Origin: an uncultured Devosia sp.
GTDB taxonomy: Bacteria > Pseudomonadota > Alphaproteobacteria > Rhizobiales > Devosiaceae
Reading direction: 5' to 3'
DNA: 64,000 bases
Assembly: GCF_913055165.1 (NCBI RefSeq)
Contig: NZ_CAJXJS010000017.1
Span: 1 to 64,000, forward strand
This document shows, piece after piece, positions 45,287 to 52,961 of this stretch; the stretch's first letter is position 1; each line of letters begins with the position of its first letter. Made by a program: the position numbers and the translations under genes. The notes under the pieces were generated by a model. That model made no database searches, was not told the origin of the DNA, and saw only the letters and a program-made list of their open reading frames with translations.

Positions 45287-46345
45287 ATGGCCGACACAGA
45301 TCTTGCTGCCCAGATCAAGGCTGCCCTCGCCGACGTCGAGATTCCCGGCGGCGGTGATCTGGCTGGCTATGGCGGCCTCTCCGATATTATCGTTACGCCA
45401 GGCGCTATAGCCTTTGCGATTGCAGTTGCACCGGGCATGGAAGCGGCCTTCGGGCCCGCGCGGGAAGAGGCACAAAAGCGCGCCCAAGCGGTCGGCGGCG
45501 CTCGCAAGGTGATGGTCTCGCTCACTGCCGAAAAGTCCAACGCTCCCAAGTTTGGCCATGGCGGAGCCCAGCCGCAGGGCAAGACCCGCGTCAACGGCGT
45601 CAAGCGCATCATCGCGGTTGGCTCCGGCAAGGGCGGCGTGGGCAAGTCCACCACGGCGGTCAATATTGCGCTGTCGCTGGCTGCGGAGGGCCTGAAAGTC
45701 GGTGTACTCGATGCGGACCTCTACGGCCCCTCCATTCCCAAGCTGCTTGGCATCGAAGGCAAGCCCGCCATTCGCGACGATGGCGTCTTCACACCGCACG
45801 AGGCCTACGGGGTCAAAGCCATATCCATCGGCTCCATGCTGGTGCCGGGACAGGCCGTGGTCTGGCGCGGCCCAATGGCTACATCCGGCCTGCGGCAGTT
45901 GCTGCGCGAGACCGATTGGGGTGGTCTTGATGTGCTGATCATCGACCTGCCCCCGGGCACTGGCGATATCCACATCGCGCTGTTCCAGCAGACTATCGTC
46001 GATGGCGTGGTGATTGTCTCCACGCCCCAGGACCTGGCCCTGATCGACGCTCAAAAGGCTATCGACATGCTGCGCCGCATGTCCGTTCCTGTGTTGGGCC
46101 TGGTTGAGAACATGAGCTATTTCATCGCCCCGGACACCGGCCATCGTTACGATATCTTCGGCACCGGTGGCGCCGAAAAGGCTGCGGCACGCCTCCAAAT
46201 TCCCTTCCTTGGCCCAGTTCCGCTGGTCATGTCGATCCGCGAAGGCTCCGATGCCGGCGCCCCGCCGCTGGTGACGGCACCCGACGGACCCGAGGCCGGG
46301 GCCTACCGCCAGATCGCCCAACGTCTGGTCACCACACTGGCATAG
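45287..46345 (+). CDS. Mrp/ApbC-type Fe-S cluster carrier ATPase
   Basis: 352 residues from ATG 45287 (AGGAA upstream). A short N-terminal Fe-S-assembly-type domain precedes the Mrp/NBP35 ATPase: deviant Walker A GSGKGGVGKSTTAVN, DADLYGPSIPKLLG, VVWRGPMATSGLRQLL, IIDLPPGTGDIHIAL and LVENMSYFIAPDTGHRYDIFG. The CxxC that binds the bridging cluster in many Mrp proteins is replaced (IAPDT), as in several alphaproteobacterial relatives. It is thought to help deliver Fe-S clusters in the cytosol. Confidence 0.93.
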   Translation: MADTDLAAQIKAALADVEIPGGGDLAGYGGLSDIIVTPGAIAFAIAVAPGMEAAFGPAREEAQKRAQAVGGARKVMVSLTAEKSNAPKFGHGGAQPQGKTRVNGVKRIIAVGSGKGGVGKSTTAVNIALSLAAEGLKVGVLDADLYGPSIPKLLGIEGKPAIRDDGVFTPHEAYGVKAISIGSMLVPGQAVVWRGPMATSGLRQLLRETDWGGLDVLIIDLPPGTGDIHIALFQQTIVDGVVIVSTPQDLALIDAQKAIDMLRRMSVPVLGLVENMSYFIAPDTGHRYDIFGTGGAEKAAARLQIPFLGPVPLVMSIREGSDAGAPPLVTAPDGPEAGAYRQIAQRLVTTLA

Positions 46346-46415
46346 GCCGGAAAGTCCAGGGCCAGCGAGGCGGAAAACGTCTCCGCAGCACTTTGCCGCC
46401 CGGTGGCGCGCCCTT

Positions 46416-46440
46416 AAATCGATTGCTGAAATCGATTGCA
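46416..46440. promoter_or_regulatory. Tandem LacI-type operator upstream of the beta-glucosidase gene
   Basis: Two copies of the palindrome AATCGATT (46417-46424 and 46430-46437) occur in a 13-base tandem (AAATCGATTGCTG then AAATCGATTGCA). Such CG-centred sites are typical of LacI-family repressors of glucoside genes. The repressor is not adjacent. Confidence 0.6.
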
Positions 46441-46502
46441 TGAGCTCGGCGGTCAGTGTTATTCCGCTGAACCACAAGGGCGAATGCCTGCAGGGAGGGG
46501 AT

Positions 46503-47816
46503 ATGTTCTCGTTTGATCGCCGGGATTTCGGCTCTGACTTCACGTTCGGCGTGGCCACCGCCGCCTATCAGATCGAAGGAGGGCAGGGCGACGGTCGCGG
46601 CCCATCGATCTGGGACACCTTCTCCGCCACCCCCGGCAACGTTCACAATGGCGATACCGGGCTCCACGCCTGCAATCATTATGAGCTTTGGCCGCAGGAC
46701 CTCAACCTGATCCGCGATGGCGGCTTCGATGCCTATCGCTTCTCCTTGTCTTGGCCGCGGCTCATCCCCGAAGGCACCGGGACCGTCAACCAGGCCGGTA
46801 TTGATTTCTATGACCGCCTGATCGACGGCATGCTTGACCGCGGCGTCAAACCCTACGCTACGCTCTACCACTGGGACCTGCCCTCAGCCCTGCAGGACCG
46901 CGGCGGCTGGATGAACCGTGACATTGCCAACTGGTTCGCCGACTACGCCAAACTGGTCGCCAACAAGTTCGGCGACCGGCTTGAGGCCACTGCCACCATC
47001 AACGAACCCTGGTGCGTGGCTTTCCTCAGCCATTTCCTCGGCATCCATGCCCCCGGCTATCGCGATCTGCGTGCCGCCGCCCGTGCCATGCATCATGTGC
47101 TGTTCGCCCATGGCACTGCCATCGACGCGCTGCGCGCCGCGGGCGCAAAGAACCTCGGCATCGTGCTAAATCTCGAAAAATCCGAGCCGGCAACCGACAG
47201 CGAAGCGGACAAGTCTGCCGCCAATTTCGGCGATGCGGTGTTCAATCGCTGGTATCTCGGCGGTGTCCTCAAGGGCCAGTATCCCAAAGAGATGACCGAC
47301 TGGCTCGGGCCCTATCTGCCGGCGAACTACCTGGACGACATGGCGGTGGTGTCGCGGCCGCTCGACTGGCTCGGCATCAACTACTATACGCGCGGGCTCT
47401 ATCAGGCCTCTTCTGAGCCCGGCCGTGCCGCTGAACAGGTCAAGGGACCGCTCGAGAAGACGGATATCGGCTGGGAAATCTATCCGCAGGGCCTCACCGA
47501 CCTGCTGGTGCGTGTCTCGAACGACTACACCAAGCTGCCCATCTACGTCACCGAGAACGGCATGGCCGAGGTCGAGGGCGACAACGATCCGCGGCGCGTA
47601 AAGTACTACGAGGACCACCTCAAGGCTGTGCTCGCCGCTCGCCAGGCCGGTGCCGATGTACGCGGCTATTTCGCCTGGTCGCTGCTCGACAACTACGAAT
47701 GGGCCGAAGGCTACAACAAGCGTTTTGGTCTGGTGCATGTGGATTACCAGAGCCAGAAGCGGACGCCCAAGGCCAGCTATCGTGCTTTCCAGGGCCTGCT
47801 GCACAACAGCCGCTGA
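46503..47816 (+). CDS. Beta-glucosidase, GH1 family
   Basis: 437 residues from ATG 46503, preceded by GGAGGGGAT; the frame is open from 46440 but that ATG lies in the operator. Catalytic acid/base Glu in TINEPWCVAF, nucleophile Glu in VTENGMAE, and ATAAYQIEG, FSLSWPRL and DNYEWAEGYNKRFGLV are typical. No signal peptide, so it acts on imported cellobiose or aryl-glucosides in the cytosol. Probably under LacI-type control through the tandem palindromes. Confidence 0.94.
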   Translation: MFSFDRRDFGSDFTFGVATAAYQIEGGQGDGRGPSIWDTFSATPGNVHNGDTGLHACNHYELWPQDLNLIRDGGFDAYRFSLSWPRLIPEGTGTVNQAGIDFYDRLIDGMLDRGVKPYATLYHWDLPSALQDRGGWMNRDIANWFADYAKLVANKFGDRLEATATINEPWCVAFLSHFLGIHAPGYRDLRAAARAMHHVLFAHGTAIDALRAAGAKNLGIVLNLEKSEPATDSEADKSAANFGDAVFNRWYLGGVLKGQYPKEMTDWLGPYLPANYLDDMAVVSRPLDWLGINYYTRGLYQASSEPGRAAEQVKGPLEKTDIGWEIYPQGLTDLLVRVSNDYTKLPIYVTENGMAEVEGDNDPRRVKYYEDHLKAVLAARQAGADVRGYFAWSLLDNYEWAEGYNKRFGLVHVDYQSQKRTPKASYRAFQGLLHNSR

Positions 47817-47860
47817 TATCCGTACCGCGGAGAGGCTGGCAGCCTGCCAGGGGAGAACCG

Positions 47861-49429
47861 CTAGGCGACCTCCGGCAGCCTTGCGGCCATCAGGGCTTTT
47901 GTCAGAGGGTGTTCGGGGTGCGCGAACAGGGTCTCGGGCGTGCCTTCTTCCACGATCCGGCCCTTTTCCATGACCAGGACCCGGTCGGCCATGGCAGCCA
48001 CCATGTCTAGGTCATGGCTGATGATGAGATAGGTCAGTCCATGCTCGGCCTGCAGGCGTGCCAGCAAAGCAAGAATATCGCCGCGCACCGAAACATCCAG
48101 TGCCGAAACCGGCTCGTCCAGAACCACCAGCCGCGGCCGGGTTACCAGCGCCCGCGCAATGGCTAGACGCTGCCTCTGCCCGCCGGAAAATTCGTGCGGA
48201 TAGCGCGCCAGCATGGCAGCCTTGAGACCGACCGCTTCGATGGCCTCGCGCAGGCGGGCCTCACGTTCCTCGCCCGATATGCGCCCCAGCAGGTGCAGCG
48301 GCTCGCCCAGCGACTGGGCGATCGTCATACGCGGGTCAAAACTGCTGAACGGATCCTGAAAAACCAGCGACATGTTCGCGCGCAGCAACGGCGGCAAATT
48401 GCTGCCGTCATAGGCCGTGCCGTCAAACACCATTCGGCCGTCGCTGGCCTTGTCCAGCCCAACGATAATCCGTGCCAGGGTCGTCTTGCCGCAGCCGGAA
48501 GGGCCGACAAGCGCTACGCATTCGCCTGTGCCTATGGTCAGCTCAACCTGGTCAACGGCGCGCACCGGAGCGCCGCACCCTGGCCAGATCCCCGATTGCC
48601 TATAGATGCGGCCGACGCCTTCGACCCGCAATAATGCGGCCCGATCATCGTTGAGGGACGCGGAGGATCGGAGGCGCCTTTCCATCCGGCTCGCCGCAAC
48701 GAGTTCTCGCGTATAGTCGGCCACCGGAGCCCGCAGGACGTCCCCGGTCACCCCCTGTTCAACCAGTTCGCCGGCGCGCATCACCCCGATCCGGGTGCAC
48801 AGCGCAGCCACCGCACGGATATCGTGGCTGATAAAGATCAGCGTCATGTGCCGGCGCCGGCAAATCGTGGAAATCAGATCGAGCACGGTTCGTTGCGTGA
48901 TGACGTCCAGCGCCGAAGTGGGCTCGTCAGCGATCATCAACTCGGGCTTGCTGGCGAGAGCCATGGCGATCATTGCGCGCTGACGCTGCCCCCCGGACAG
49001 CTGGTGCGGATAGCGAGCGGCAAGGCCCGGCGCCAATCCGACTTCGTCCAGCAATGCCGATACGGCGAGCGGTACGATCTCGCTGGTCTCAGACAACCGG
49101 ATCGCTTCCTCGATCTGTTCGCCAATGGTCATTAGCGGGTTGAGGGCAGTCATGGGCTCCTGGAACACCATGCCGATATGCCGACCCCGCAGCCGCGTCA
49201 TGTCGCGCTCGTCATCCGGCAGCACTGTCCCCTCGAACAGGACCTGCCCAGAAACCGCGGCGCTCTCCGGCAGCAGGCCGGCGATCGCCAGCGCCGTTAG
49301 CGACTTGCCCGATCCGCTCTCCCCAATGATACCGAACCGCTCACCGCGCTCGATCCGGAGGGACAGCCCGCTGACCGCCTCATGCTGTCCGAAGGTTATC
49401 GTCAGATCGCGGATATCAACCAGCGCCAT
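47861..49429 (-). CDS. Peptide ABC transporter, fused double ATPase
   Basis: 522 residues holding two ABC cassettes in one chain. First half: GESGSGKSLTALA, LSGGQRQRAM, LMIADEPTSALD; second half: GPSGCGKTTLAR, FSGGQRQRLA, LVVLDEPVSALD. It thus replaces separate DppD- and DppF-like subunits and powers import of oligo/dipeptides or related solutes. It overlaps the preceding permease gene by 14 bases and is the last gene of the operon. Confidence 0.94.
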   Translation of the reverse strand: MALVDIRDLTITFGQHEAVSGLSLRIERGERFGIIGESGSGKSLTALAIAGLLPESAAVSGQVLFEGTVLPDDERDMTRLRGRHIGMVFQEPMTALNPLMTIGEQIEEAIRLSETSEIVPLAVSALLDEVGLAPGLAARYPHQLSGGQRQRAMIAMALASKPELMIADEPTSALDVITQRTVLDLISTICRRRHMTLIFISHDIRAVAALCTRIGVMRAGELVEQGVTGDVLRAPVADYTRELVAASRMERRLRSSASLNDDRAALLRVEGVGRIYRQSGIWPGCGAPVRAVDQVELTIGTGECVALVGPSGCGKTTLARIIVGLDKASDGRMVFDGTAYDGSNLPPLLRANMSLVFQDPFSSFDPRMTIAQSLGEPLHLLGRISGEEREARLREAIEAVGLKAAMLARYPHEFSGGQRQRLAIARALVTRPRLVVLDEPVSALDVSVRGDILALLARLQAEHGLTYLIISHDLDMVAAMADRVLVMEKGRIVEEGTPETLFAHPEHPLTKALMAARLPEVA

Positions 49430-50264
49430 GGCTCAACCCCTGGTGGCGCAAGCGCGGGTCCATCGCGTCACGCAAGCCGTCTCCGGCAATGTTGAGGGCG
49501 ATCACCACCAGCACGATGGTCAATCCCGGTATCAGGCTCAGGCTGGGATGGATCAGGAACAGGCTTTGCGCGTCCCGCAGCATCAACCCCAGGCTGGTGG
49601 CCGGCGGCTGGGTGCCCAGGCCGATATAGCTCAGTCCCGCTTCGGCCAGAATGCCCAGTGACAGCTGGATGGTGCCCTGCACGATCAACAGGCTCATGAT
49701 GTTGGGCAGGAGGTGCCGGGCGGCGATGGTGGCTCTGCCCAGGCCGGCCAGCCGGGCCGCGGCGACATAGTCCTGCGTGGCGATGGCCAGCGCCCCGCCG
49801 CGCGCCACTCGCGCAAAGACCGGGATATTGAATATGCCGATGGCGATGGTGGCATTGGTTGCGCCCGGGCCCGCCAGGGTGGCGATGAGAATGGCTACTA
49901 TGACGGCCGGGAAGGCAAAGGTGAGATCGGAGAAACGCAGCACCAGCCACTCTACCGCGCCACCCCAGGCCACGGCGGCGAGGCCCAATGGCACGCCGAT
50001 GCCAACGCCGATCAGCACCCCCAGTGATGCCACAACGAAGCTTGTCAGCATCCCGCTCATCACCAGCGACAGCATATCGCGCCCCAGATGATCAGTACCC
50101 AACCAATGGGCCCAGCCGGGACCAAGGAAGCGCCGGGAGATTGCGATCTGGTCGATCGGGTATGGGGTCCACCACAGCGAAACTAGGCCCAGTAGGGCGA
50201 AAATCCCGGCGGCCAATAGACCGATGGCAAGGCTGGGGTGTTGCCGGGCAAGCTTCCGCATCAT
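49416..50264 (-). CDS. Peptide ABC transporter permease (DppC-like)
   Basis: 282 residues with six membrane helices. N-terminal RQHPSLAIGLLAAGIFALL and the short periplasmic VSLWWTPYPIDQIAIS, then FLGPGWAHWLGTDHLGRDMLSLVMSG; the ATPase-coupling EAA-like region is in YVAAARLAGLGRATIAARHLLPN. ATG 50264 overlaps the upstream permease stop by four bases (ATGA); the frame is open to 50306. Confidence 0.93.
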   Translation of the reverse strand: MMRKLARQHPSLAIGLLAAGIFALLGLVSLWWTPYPIDQIAISRRFLGPGWAHWLGTDHLGRDMLSLVMSGMLTSFVVASLGVLIGVGIGVPLGLAAVAWGGAVEWLVLRFSDLTFAFPAVIVAILIATLAGPGATNATIAIGIFNIPVFARVARGGALAIATQDYVAAARLAGLGRATIAARHLLPNIMSLLIVQGTIQLSLGILAEAGLSYIGLGTQPPATSLGLMLRDAQSLFLIHPSLSLIPGLTIVLVVIALNIAGDGLRDAMDPRLRHQGLSHGAG

Positions 50265-51211
50265 GCGCCCTGCCTTCGCAGGCGCGGGTCGACCAGACCA
50301 TAGCAAAGATCGACAAGCAGCATGGTTGCTGTGGTTGCCACCACCAGCACGATGGTCGCGCCGCGCACTAGTACCAGATCACGCTCTGAGATCGCGGTGA
50401 AGATCAGCCGACCCAATCCGGGCAAGTAGAACACGTTTTCAACGATGATGGTCCCGGCGATCAGATAGGCGAATTGTAGCCCCAGAATGGTCAGGACCGG
50501 CAGCAAGGCATTGCGAACGCCATGGCGCCAAATGGCCTCGCTCTTGGTCATCCCTTTCGCGCGGGCGGTACGGATGAAGTCCTGCTCGGCGACGTCGACC
50601 AGGGCCGTGCGCATCACCCGCGCCAGGATCGATGCCTGTGGCAGGGCCAGGGCAAGTCCCGGCAGCACAAGGCCACGCAAGGCAGCACCGGCATCTTCAT
50701 CCCAGGGTATGAAGCCACCGGTCGGGAGCCAGCGCAGGGTCACCGCAAAGACCAGCGTCAGCAGCATGCCGAACCAGAAATTGGGAACGGCGACCCCGGT
50801 TTGCGCGAGGACCATCAGCGCTGTGTCGGTCGCCTTGCCGCGCCGCATCGCGGCCAGGATGCCGATCGGCAGGCCGACCACCACCGACACCACCATGGCG
50901 ATCATGGTCAGGGGTAATGTGACGGCCATGCGCTCTGCAATCAGCTCCGAAACCGCCAGCCGCTGCGTGCTTGATATGCCGAAATCCCCGCGCAACATGC
51001 CGCCGATCCAATTCAGGAACCGCTCATGCGCAGGCGCATCCAAACCCATCTGCGCCCGAAGCGCAGCGACAGCTTCAGGCGTGGCATTGATACCCAGAAT
51101 GAACCGGGCCGGATCGCCGGGCAGCAGGTCGAGCAGCAGAAAGATGATCAGCGCCGCCACGAACAAGGTGACCGCAAACCCGGCAATGCGGCGGAGGAGG
51201 AAGAGGGTCAT
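50261..51211 (-). CDS. Peptide ABC transporter permease (DppB-like)
   Basis: 316 residues with six membrane helices. N-terminal LFLLRRIAGFAVTLFVAALI, RFILGINATPEAVAALRAQMGLD, GDFGISS and the coupling loop FIRTARAKGMTKSEAIWRHGVRNALLP are typical of DppB/OppB. ATG 51211 chosen over 51226, which adds only five residues. Together with the second permease it forms the channel. Confidence 0.93.
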   Translation of the reverse strand: MTLFLLRRIAGFAVTLFVAALIIFLLLDLLPGDPARFILGINATPEAVAALRAQMGLDAPAHERFLNWIGGMLRGDFGISSTQRLAVSELIAERMAVTLPLTMIAMVVSVVVGLPIGILAAMRRGKATDTALMVLAQTGVAVPNFWFGMLLTLVFAVTLRWLPTGGFIPWDEDAGAALRGLVLPGLALALPQASILARVMRTALVDVAEQDFIRTARAKGMTKSEAIWRHGVRNALLPVLTILGLQFAYLIAGTIIVENVFYLPGLGRLIFTAISERDLVLVRGATIVLVVATTATMLLVDLCYGLVDPRLRRQGA

Positions 51212-51296
51212 GGGAGATACCCCCACCCTTGATCCCTCCCCGCAAGGGGGAAGGAAACGAAGAACTCAAACGGCCCAGCCTTTCGCTTCCCGCCTC

Positions 51297-51348
51297 GTGA
51301 TGGGCTTAGACCCATCACAAAATGCAAGTCTCTCCGAGGGAGAGACTT
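51297..51348. repeat. Two hairpins between substrate-binding protein and permease genes
   Basis: GTGATGGG/CCCATCAC (51297-51318) and AAGTCTCTC/GAGAGACTT (51326-51348) are perfect stems in the 200-base gap between the binding-protein gene and the permease gene. A third, weaker CCTCCCCGCAAGGGGG palindrome lies at about 51234-51254. Hairpins at this place commonly keep binding-protein mRNA more abundant than permease mRNA. Confidence 0.55.
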
Positions 51349-51412
51349 GAGGGGAGACGGAACGAGGTTGGGGCCGCCCAGCGAGAACGGTGCCTTCTGT
51401 TTCGCCGAGGCC

Positions 51413-52891
51413 CTATTCCACCCAGCGGATATCCCGCAACACCACACCTTCCACCGGCGCGTTCTGCCACATGCCTTCGAGCTTGGCGTTCCACACCCCG
51501 GTCTGGGCCAGCTCGAACAGATAGCCGTTGACTGCGTCCCGGGCGATGATGGTCTGGATTTCCTGCGCCAGGCGCTTGCGTTCGGCCTCATCCGTTGTGG
51601 CATTGAGCGTCTCGTTGAGCGCCTGAACTTCAGGATTGTCATAGCCGAAGTAGTAGTCGGGGTTGGCATAGATGCCAATATCGAAGGGTTCGACATGGCT
51701 GATGATGGTCAGGTCGAAATCCTTGTTGGCAAACACATCTTCCAGCCACTGCGCCCATTCCATATTGACCAACTCAAGCGAGATGCCGACTTCGGCGAAC
51801 TGGCTGGCGATGATCTGTCCCGAAAGGCGCGCATAGGCCACGGGCGGCAATTTCAGTGTCGCCGAGAAGCCATCGGCATATCCAGCCTCCGCCAACAAGG
51901 CGCGGGCGGCCTCCACATCATGGGGATAGGTGTTGGTCAGATCGAGGTAATAGGGGTGATGCGGTGCAAAATGGGTGCCGATCGGCACGCCATAGCCATA
52001 GGTTGCCCCCTCGATGATCTCCTGCCGGTCCAGCGCATGCGCCATGGCCTGCCGCACCTTGAGATCGCTGAAGGGCTCGCGACGATTATTGGTGGCCAGG
52101 ATGGTCTCGCCTTCGGTGGAACCGACCAGCACCTTGAACTGCGGATTATTCTCGAACACCGCCAAGGCCTCGGCGGCGAAATTATTGGTGCCGTCCACAT
52201 CGCCAGCCAGCAGCGCGTTGGTCATGGTCGCTGTGTCGGAGATGAACATATAGGTGGCCTTGGTCAGCGCTGGCTTCTCACCCCAATAGGGGCCGTACTG
52301 CTCCAGCACCACACGGCTGCCGCGATCCCACTGGATGAAGGCGAAGGGGCCGGTGCCGATTGGCTCGGCAGCATTGTTCCCGGCGCTTTCGGGCGCCACG
52401 ATCACCGCGTCCCCGCGCCCCAGATTGAACAGGAACAGCCCATCCGGCCGCGACAGGGTGAATTCGACGGTCGTGGGGTCGATTGCCGAAACGTCCGAAA
52501 TCGCGGTGTAGAGCGCCTTCTGCGCATTGACGCTGTCTTCGGCCAGCAGGCGGGCGAAGGTGAATTTCACGTCCTCGGCGTCGAAGCTGGTCCCGTCATG
52601 AAACGTCACGCCTTCGCGCAGCTTGAACCTGTAGGTCAGCCCCTCATCCGAAATGGTCCAGCTCTCCGCCAGCCCGGGTTGCACTGCCCCGGTCTGGTCG
52701 ATCCGCACCAGGCCCTCGAAGATGTTCTGATAGACCACAACGTCGATCGCTTCGGCCGCACCCGCTGTCGGATCGAGGGCCGGGGGCTCCAATGCCACGC
52801 CGATGCGGATCTCGGTCGGTTGCGCCAGAACCGGCGCCGCCGCCAGCATCAGGCCTGTCATTGCCAGCGCCAGGGTCTTGCGTGCGATCAT
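51413..52891 (-). CDS. Peptide ABC transporter substrate-binding protein
   Basis: 492 residues from ATG 52891 (GGAGGAC upstream); the frame is open to 52981. A cleavable signal peptide (MIARKTLALAMTGLMLAAA... cut near VLA) sends it to the periplasm; no lipobox Cys. Family 5 solute-binding features: ALDPTAGAAEAIDVVVYQNI, FKLREGVTFHDGTSFDAEDV, VRQAMAHALDRQEII and YYLDLTNTYPHDVEAARALL. First gene of the importer operon; ligand likely a peptide. Confidence 0.93.
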   Translation of the reverse strand: MIARKTLALAMTGLMLAAAPVLAQPTEIRIGVALEPPALDPTAGAAEAIDVVVYQNIFEGLVRIDQTGAVQPGLAESWTISDEGLTYRFKLREGVTFHDGTSFDAEDVKFTFARLLAEDSVNAQKALYTAISDVSAIDPTTVEFTLSRPDGLFLFNLGRGDAVIVAPESAGNNAAEPIGTGPFAFIQWDRGSRVVLEQYGPYWGEKPALTKATYMFISDTATMTNALLAGDVDGTNNFAAEALAVFENNPQFKVLVGSTEGETILATNNRREPFSDLKVRQAMAHALDRQEIIEGATYGYGVPIGTHFAPHHPYYLDLTNTYPHDVEAARALLAEAGYADGFSATLKLPPVAYARLSGQIIASQFAEVGISLELVNMEWAQWLEDVFANKDFDLTIISHVEPFDIGIYANPDYYFGYDNPEVQALNETLNATTDEAERKRLAQEIQTIIARDAVNGYLFELAQTGVWNAKLEGMWQNAPVEGVVLRDIRWVE

Positions 52892-52961
52892 GGGGTGTCC
52901 TCCATCGTGGCCTGTTGTGCCAACACATATAGAGGAAGGACCCGCCGATGCGTAGCGCTCG

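Noticed and set aside
44285-46558. A 757-codon open frame on the minus strand opposite transaldolase and the Mrp-type ATPase
   Set aside because: It is antisense to two well-recognised genes and the aminotransferase end, and its translation has no domain; long shadow frames are expected at this GC content.
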